A DNA stretch of 64,000 bases from Hydrogenophaga sp. Lineage in GTDB: Bacteria; Pseudomonadota; Gammaproteobacteria; Burkholderiales; Burkholderiaceae_C. The notes below the pieces were generated by a model, which saw only the letters and a list, made by a program, of their open reading frames with translations, ran no database searches and was not told where the DNA came from. Position 1 is the first letter of the stretch, and every line of letters begins with the position of its first letter. Positions 59,057 through 64,000 of this stretch are shown one piece after another. A program made the translations under genes and the position numbers. The DNA is taken from assembly GCF_011390835.1 (NCBI RefSeq), contig NZ_JAABRQ010000002.1:124001-188000 (forward strand), in the 5' to 3' direction.

Positions 59057-60388
59057 ATGAACACCTCTACCCTCGCCAAGACCTCCAAGCACGCAGCCCA
59101 CCGGACATACGTGGAATTCCGCCCCATCAACCTGGGTCGCTGGATCATCTGGGGGTTGTTTGCGCTGCTGATCCTCGTCGCCCCCATGATCTGGACCAGC
59201 AGCCTCTCGCACACCATGTTGTCGCAGATGGGGATCGCCATCATCGTCTGCCTAAGCTACAACATCCTGCTAGGACAGGGCGGAATGCTGAGCTTCGGCC
59301 ACGCCGCGTACTCGGGCATGGGCTCGTTCCTCGCGATCCACACCCTCAACCGCGTGACCGACGGCCAGTTCCAGCTGCCCGTCAGCCTGATCCCGATCGT
59401 GGGCGGCTTGGCCGCTGCACTGTTTGCCGTGTTGTTGGGCTGGGTCACCACCAAAAAATCGTCGACCACCTTTGCCATGATCACGCTGGGCATTGGGGAG
59501 CTGGTATGGGCGATGTCGCTGATGTTCCCTGGATTTTTTGGTGGAGAGGGGGGTATTTCGGGCAACCGGGTCACGGGCCCCAGCCCTATGGGGATCACCT
59601 TTGGGCCGCAGATTCAGCTTTACTACCTGATCGGCATCTACACCTTCATCTGCACCGCGCTGATGTTCGCCTTCACCCGCACGCCTCTGGGGCGCATGCT
59701 CAACGCGGTGCGCGACAACCCGGAGCGCGTCGAGTTTGTCGGCTACGACACGCAGATGGTGCGATACCTGGCGTTCATCGTCGCAGCGTTCTTTGCGGGC
59801 ATCTCGGGCGGGCTTGCAACGCTCAATTTTGAAATCGTGACATCGGAAGTCGTGGGGGCCTACCGCTCTGGCGCCTACCTGCTGTTCACCTTCCTGGGCG
59901 GTGCCACCTTCTTTTTCGGTCCCATCATCGGTGGCATTCTGATGGTGCTGGCGTTTGTGCTGCTATCCGAGTTCACCAAGGCCTGGTTGCTCTATCTGGG
60001 CCTGATCTTCACCTTCATGGTGATGTACGCGCCGGGGGGGTTTGCCAGCCTGATCATGATGAATGTCCGGGTGGCGGCGTTTGGCATGTTGCGCCGGATC
60101 TGGGCCAGCTACCTCGCGCTAGGCCTGCTGGCACTCGTGATCTTCGGCGGCGCAGGCGCCATGATTGAAATGGTCTACCACCTGCAGCTCAACGCAGCCA
60201 TGGGCGACGAGCTGACGTTCTTCGGCGTCAGCCTCAACGCGCGCAGCGTCAACAGCTGGTTTGGCTCGGCCTTTGTGGCGCTGACCGGCCTGGCCTTGTT
60301 TGAGCTGGCGCGGCGCCAGTTTAAGCGCGAATGGAATGCGATCCAGACCGAGATTGAACAGGAAATCAAGCGGCGGGAGACCTTGTGA
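59057..60388 (+). CDS. livM: Branched-chain amino acid-type ABC transporter permease LivM
   Basis: 443 residues, about ten membrane spans. SYNILLGQGGMLSFGHAAYSGMGSF and TPLGRMLNAVRDNPERVEFVGYDT (loop) mark LivM. It is longer than a minimal LivM because of a C-terminal extension with two further spans and a basic tail QFKREWNAIQTEIEQEIK. It pairs with LivH. Its stop overlaps the livG start (GTGA at 60385-60388), so the two are translationally coupled. Confidence 0.92.
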   Translation: MNTSTLAKTSKHAAHRTYVEFRPINLGRWIIWGLFALLILVAPMIWTSSLSHTMLSQMGIAIIVCLSYNILLGQGGMLSFGHAAYSGMGSFLAIHTLNRVTDGQFQLPVSLIPIVGGLAAALFAVLLGWVTTKKSSTTFAMITLGIGELVWAMSLMFPGFFGGEGGISGNRVTGPSPMGITFGPQIQLYYLIGIYTFICTALMFAFTRTPLGRMLNAVRDNPERVEFVGYDTQMVRYLAFIVAAFFAGISGGLATLNFEIVTSEVVGAYRSGAYLLFTFLGGATFFFGPIIGGILMVLAFVLLSEFTKAWLLYLGLIFTFMVMYAPGGFASLIMMNVRVAAFGMLRRIWASYLALGLLALVIFGGAGAMIEMVYHLQLNAAMGDELTFFGVSLNARSVNSWFGSAFVALTGLALFELARRQFKREWNAIQTEIEQEIKRRETL

Positions 60389-61197
60389 GCAACACCACCC
60401 CACACGAGCAATCTATGAGCCATGTGGCCGCTGGCGGCTTCGCGTTGGAACTCAAGAACCTGCGCAAGAGCTTTGGCAAGACTGAGATCATCCGCGGGGT
60501 CGATCTTGCGGTGCGCCCCGGCGAGCGGGTCGCCATCATTGGGCCAAACGGCGCCGGCAAATCTACCCTATTCAACCTGATCTCGGGCCGTTTTTCGCCC
60601 ACCAGTGGCGATGTGATGCTGGCGGGAACGCGCATCAACGGAAAAAAGCCTTACGAGATCAATCGCATGGGCCTCTCGCGAAGCTTTCAGATCACCAATA
60701 TCTTTCCTAAGCTGTCGGTGTTCGAGAACCTGCGTTGTGGCGTGCTCTGGAGCCTGGGCTACAAGTACACGCTGTTCCGTTTCCTGGCCGATCTGGATGA
60801 CGCCAACGAGCGGGCCGATGAGCTGATGCACATGATCCGACTGGATAAAAAACGCGACGTGCTGGCCATGAATCTCACCTATGCCGAGCAGCGCGCGCTG
60901 GAGATCGGTATCACGATTGCGGGTGGCGCAGGCGTGATCCTGCTGGACGAGCCCACCGCCGGCATGAGCAAGAGCGAGACCAGTCGGTTTATCGATCTCA
61001 TCCGCGAGGTCACGGTGGGCAAGACTCTGCTGACGGTGGAACACGACATGGGCGTGGTGTTTGGTCTGGCCGACAAGATTGCCGTGCTGGTGTATGGCGA
61101 GGTGCTGGCCTTTGACACGCCAGACGAGGTGCGCGCCAACGCGCGGGTGCAGGAGGCCTATCTGGGCTCGCCGGAAGAACAGGCCGCGGGCCACTGA
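60385..61197 (+). CDS. livG: Branched-chain amino acid-type ABC transporter ATP-binding protein LivG
   Basis: 270 residues. Walker A is GPNGAGKST, the Q loop is SFQITNIFPKLSV, the signature is replaced by the LivG-type LTYAEQRALEIG, and Walker B is VILLDEPTAGMS, followed by the H loop VEHDM. It hydrolyses ATP for the LivHM channel together with LivF. It starts with GTG overlapping livM, with a second possible ATG at 60415. LivF follows after 11 bases. Confidence 0.92.
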   Translation: MSNTTPHEQSMSHVAAGGFALELKNLRKSFGKTEIIRGVDLAVRPGERVAIIGPNGAGKSTLFNLISGRFSPTSGDVMLAGTRINGKKPYEINRMGLSRSFQITNIFPKLSVFENLRCGVLWSLGYKYTLFRFLADLDDANERADELMHMIRLDKKRDVLAMNLTYAEQRALEIGITIAGGAGVILLDEPTAGMSKSETSRFIDLIREVTVGKTLLTVEHDMGVVFGLADKIAVLVYGEVLAFDTPDEVRANARVQEAYLGSPEEQAAGH

Positions 61198-61208
61198 GGA
61201 GCAGCACC

Positions 61209-61904
61209 ATGTTGAAAATCGAGAACCTGCATGCCTTCTACGGCAAGAGCCACATCCTGCACGGTGTGTCCTTGGAAGTGGGCAAGGGTGAAATCGTGGC
61301 GCTGCTGGGGCGCAATGGTTCCGGCCGTTCCACGACCGCCAAGGCCATCATGGGACTGGTGGAGGCGACCGGTCGCGTTGAGTGGCGTGGCCAGGACATC
61401 ATGGGGAAGAAGTCGTTCGAGATCGCCCACCTGGGCATTGGCCATGTGCCCGAGAACCGCGACATCTTTCCCCGGCTGACGGTGCATCAAAACCTGCTAC
61501 TGGGCCAGAAGGGCAATGGCAAAGGCTCACGCTGGGGCTTCGATGACATGTACACCATGTTTCCGCGCCTCAAGGAGCGCCAGCACAATGAAGCTGGCGT
61601 GCTCTCGGGTGGCGAACAGCAGATGCTGACGCTGTGCCGCACCCTGATGGGCGACCCCGACCTGATCATCATCGACGAACCCACCGAAGGTCTGGCGCCC
61701 AAGATCGTGGAGCTTGTTGGGCAGTACCTGCATAACTTGAAATCGCGAGGTATTTCGGTGTTGCTGATCGAGCAGAAGCTCACCATTGCCATGAGCATCT
61801 CCGATCGGGCCCTGGTCATGGGCCACGGCAGCATCGTCTTCAAGGGCACGCCCGACAGCTTGCGGGCGGACCCGCGCATCCGAAAGGAATGGCTGGAGGT
61901 TTGA
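61209..61904 (+). CDS. livF: Branched-chain amino acid-type ABC transporter ATP-binding protein LivF, Walker A variant
   Basis: 231 residues. The P-loop reads GRNGSGRST (34-42): the invariant Walker A lysine is replaced by arginine (R40, codon CGT). The Q loop, signature LSGGEQQ, Walker B LIIIDEPTEGLAP and switch His region (LLIEQKL) are otherwise normal. Some LivF subgroups may carry this change; if they do not, ATP hydrolysis at this site should be weakened and LivG would dominate. GGAG nine bases before ATG 61209 supports the start. Confidence 0.9.
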   Translation: MLKIENLHAFYGKSHILHGVSLEVGKGEIVALLGRNGSGRSTTAKAIMGLVEATGRVEWRGQDIMGKKSFEIAHLGIGHVPENRDIFPRLTVHQNLLLGQKGNGKGSRWGFDDMYTMFPRLKERQHNEAGVLSGGEQQMLTLCRTLMGDPDLIIIDEPTEGLAPKIVELVGQYLHNLKSRGISVLLIEQKLTIAMSISDRALVMGHGSIVFKGTPDSLRADPRIRKEWLEV

Positions 61905-61905
61905 T

Positions 61906-62097
61906 CACCCCCCGCGCCGCCTACGGTGTCACCCTCCAGGGAGCAATGCCTATGGCCCGGCAAAGCCGGTTCCACGGCATTCCTGAGTTGAGCGTCCCCT
62001 CCAGCGCGAGATGTCTACAACCCAGGGCTCCGTGGAACCGGCTTTGCCGGGCCGCCAGTGCCGTCCCTGGGGGGTAGCGCGAAGCGGCGCGGGGGAG
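61906..62097. repeat. Long imperfect inverted repeat made of two GC-rich repeat copies (copy 5)
   Basis: Two copies of the intergenic repeat face each other. The 24-base inner arms at 61954-61977 and 62030-62053 are exact reverse complements (cores GGCAAAGCCGGTTCCACGG and CCGTGGAACCGGCTTTGCC), and the outer parts (CCCCCGCGCCGC with AGGGA near 61938) are also related to the far end near 62060-62097. About 52 bases separate the arms. It fills most of the 324-base gap between livF and the beta-oxidation gene. Confidence 0.75.
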
Positions 62098-62153
62098 CCT
62101 TGACTCACTCGCGACAAGTGGCCCTTGCCGCACCGCACAATCTCTCTAGAATC

Positions 62154-62165
62154 GAACGACCGTTC
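62154..62165. promoter_or_regulatory. Perfect palindrome GAACG-AC-CGTTC upstream of the beta-oxidation gene
   Basis: A 5-2-5 perfect palindrome 63 bases before the ATG at 62229, within the expected promoter. The form is typical of TetR-family operators that control fatty-acid degradation. A one-mismatch version precedes the acyl-CoA ligase at 54941-54952. Confidence 0.5.
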
Positions 62166-62228
62166 TTTTTTTCGGATTTATCCCCGTTACCGTTTTTCCC
62201 TTTCACCGCATCCAACAGAGGAGATCCC

Positions 62229-64000
62229 ATGACCGCTGAGTACCAGGTCCACGGCGATGTTGCCGTCATCACGCTGAACAACCCACCGGTCAATGGCCTG
62301 GGGATGTCCACCCGGCAAGGCATTGCCGCAGGTCTCGAAAAGGCGGAGAGCGATGCGAAAGTGAAAGCGATCGTGATCACCGGCGCGGGCAAGGCGTTTT
62401 CAGGCGGTGCCGATATCCGCGAGTTTGGCAAACCCGAAGCACTGGCCGAGCCCAATCTGCTGAGCGTGATTCTGGCGTTGGAAAATACATCCAAGCCGGT
62501 GGTCGCAGCCATCCACAGCGTGTGCATGGGTGGCGGCCTCGAGTTGGCCCTGGGTTGCCACTACCGCATCGTGTCGCCCGGTTGCAGCGTGGCGCTGCCC
62601 GAAGTGAAGCTGGGCCTGATCCCCGGCGCTGGCGGCACGCAGCGCCTGCCGCGTGTGCTGGGTGTGGAGGCCGCGCTCAACATGATCGTCTCAGGCGAGC
62701 CGGTCAAGAGCGAGCTGCTTGCCAGCGTGCCCGGCCAGAAGCTGTTTGACAAGCTGGCCAAGTCGCCTGAGTCGCTGGCCGAAGAAGCCCTGGCCTTCGC
62801 CAGAGAGGTCGCCGCCAAACACGCCGATGGCTCGGCCCTGCCGCTGGTGCGCAACCTGCCGTGCAAGCACCCGAAAGGCGACGCCTACTTCCAGTTCGCG
62901 CGCAACATGGTCAAGGGCATGGCCAAGAATTTCCCAGCGCCTGCCAAGTGCGTGGACGCGGTGCAAGCCGCCACCAAGCAGAAGTTCGATGCCGGCATGG
63001 CGACCGAGCGCGAGATCTTCATCAACCTGATGTGGACGCCCGAGTGCCGCGCGCTGCGCCACCTGTTCATGGCCGAGCGCGCCGCGTCCAAGATTCCTGA
63101 CGTGCCAGCCGACACGCCTCAGCGCGACATCAAGGCTGTGGCCGTGATTGGTGCCGGCACCATGGGCGGTGGTATCGCCATGAACTTCCTCAACGCAGGT
63201 GTGCCGGTGAAGATCCTGGAAATGAAGCAGGAGGCGCTGGACAAGGGCCTGGGCATCATCAAGAAGAACTACGAAGCCCAGGTCAAGAAGGGCAAGCTCA
63301 AGCAGGACAAGTACGACCAGCGCATGGCCTTGCTGAGCACCACGCTGAGCTACGACGACTTGAAAGACGCCGATCTGGTGATCGAAGCGGTGTTTGAAGA
63401 GATCGGTGTCAAGGAAGCCGTGTTCAAGGAACTCGACCGGGTGATGAAGCCTGGTGCCATCCTGGCATCCAACACGTCGACCCTGGACGTCAACAAGATC
63501 GCATCCTTCACCAAGCGCCCACAGGACGTGGTGGGTCTGCACTTCTTCAGCCCGGCCAACGTGATGAAGCTGCTCGAAGTGGTGCGCGGCGAAAAGACGG
63601 CCAAAGACGTGATGGCCACCGTGATGACCGCGGCCAAGAAGATCCGCAAAACCGCCGTGGTGTCTGGTGTGTGCGACGGCTTCATCGGCAACCGCATGAT
63701 CGAGCAGTACGGCCGCCAGGGCGGTTTCCTGCTCGACGAAGGCTGCACACCACAGCAGGTCGACAAGGCGATGGAGAAGTTCGGCATGGCCATGGGCCCG
63801 TTCCGCATGGGTGACCTGGCCGGCAACGACATCGGCTGGGCGATTCGCAAGCGCCGCTACCAGGAAAAGCCGGACATGAAGTACAGCAAGACAGCCGACC
63901 TGCTCTGCGAAAAGGGCCGTTTCGGTCAGAAGACCGGCGCCGGCTGGTACGACTACGTGCCGGGCAAGCGCGACGCGATCCCGAATGCCGAGGTCGAGCA
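62229..64000 (+). CDS. Bifunctional enoyl-CoA hydratase/3-hydroxyacyl-CoA dehydrogenase (partial, right edge)
   Basis: At least 590 residues with no stop before the window ends. Residues 1-200 are a crotonase domain: GKAFSGGADIREF, GGGLELALG with E105, and LPEVKLGLIPGAGGTQRL with E125, both catalytic glutamates present. A linker leads to the 3-hydroxyacyl-CoA dehydrogenase Rossmann motif GAGTMGGG (308-315), DLVIEAVFEE, LHFFSPANVMKLLEVV and the C-terminal DGFIGNRM part. Start ATG 62229 follows GAGGAG. It performs two beta-oxidation steps. It is not in the common FadB/FadJ isomerase layout at the visible length. Confidence 0.92.
   Translation, partial: MTAEYQVHGDVAVITLNNPPVNGLGMSTRQGIAAGLEKAESDAKVKAIVITGAGKAFSGGADIREFGKPEALAEPNLLSVILALENTSKPVVAAIHSVCMGGGLELALGCHYRIVSPGCSVALPEVKLGLIPGAGGTQRLPRVLGVEAALNMIVSGEPVKSELLASVPGQKLFDKLAKSPESLAEEALAFAREVAAKHADGSALPLVRNLPCKHPKGDAYFQFARNMVKGMAKNFPAPAKCVDAVQAATKQKFDAGMATEREIFINLMWTPECRALRHLFMAERAASKIPDVPADTPQRDIKAVAVIGAGTMGGGIAMNFLNAGVPVKILEMKQEALDKGLGIIKKNYEAQVKKGKLKQDKYDQRMALLSTTLSYDDLKDADLVIEAVFEEIGVKEAVFKELDRVMKPGAILASNTSTLDVNKIASFTKRPQDVVGLHFFSPANVMKLLEVVRGEKTAKDVMATVMTAAKKIRKTAVVSGVCDGFIGNRMIEQYGRQGGFLLDEGCTPQQVDKAMEKFGMAMGPFRMGDLAGNDIGWAIRKRRYQEKPDMKYSKTADLLCEKGRFGQKTGAGWYDYVPGKRDAIPNAEVE

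Overview
The window is one contiguous stretch of GC-rich bacterial chromosome, densely coded and largely syntenic housekeeping DNA. Several traits point to a betaproteobacterium of the order Burkholderiales, probably a Comamonadaceae member (Hydrogenophaga/Acidovorax-like; inference). These are the smc-zipA-ligA order, the dapC-dapD-pilU-dapE-prmB series, two Bug-type periplasmic binding proteins, an FNR-type TTGAC-N4-GTCAA box and a family of short GC-rich intergenic repeats. No rRNA, tRNA, CRISPR array, integrase or transposase was recognised.

Left part (1-11.4 kb): a small GlsB-type membrane protein cut by the window edge; a Bug solute-binding protein with a translationally coupled carboxymuconolactone-decarboxylase-like protein; a divergent D-2-hydroxyacid dehydrogenase; a CxxC protein; then a leftward cluster dapC, dapD, pilU, dapE, prmB and an ABC-F ATPase, which joins lysine/peptidoglycan precursor synthesis to a twitching ATPase and ribosome-related functions. 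A decayed copy of a piece of the ABC-F gene lies near position 390-460.

Middle (11.4-35.3 kb): smc, zipA and ligA (chromosome segregation, division, replication/repair), two unrecognised lower-GC genes, a cytochrome c-like protein, peptide deformylase, a three-gene TolC/HlyD/RND efflux operon, glnD and map on the minus strand, purL and a DUF808 membrane protein.

Accessory-looking middle-right (35.3-46.6 kb): a TIR-domain protein with a transmembrane anchor and proline-rich linker, preceded by four consecutive hairpins; a hemerythrin protein with a well-placed FNR-type promoter; a YbjQ protein; a PAS/histidine kinase/receiver hybrid; a hydrolase/acyltransferase pair; a lipoprotein gene that overlaps its neighbour antisense; a class III aminotransferase and a glutamine-synthetase-like ligase.

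Right part (46.6-64 kb): a parvulin isomerase with a clear terminator, bolA, yciB, a TerB/DUF697-like protein, cysK, msrB, an AraC-type regulator divergent from a Bug protein and an M81 (MlrC-like) peptidase, then a fatty/branched-chain metabolism block: acyl-CoA ligase, a five-gene branched-chain-type ABC transporter (livK-H-M-G-F) with a terminator after livK, and a bifunctional enoyl-CoA hydratase/3-hydroxyacyl-CoA dehydrogenase running off the right edge. The acyl-CoA ligase and the bifunctional enzyme carry similar palindromes (GAACG-N2-CGTTC type) upstream, suggesting a common fatty-acid regulator.

The points most worth a second look are the TIR protein with its hairpin leader, the dispersed repeat family (including a long inverted pair at 61.9-62.1 kb), the LivF Walker A lysine-to-arginine change, the shared fatty-acid operator and the ABC-F remnant.
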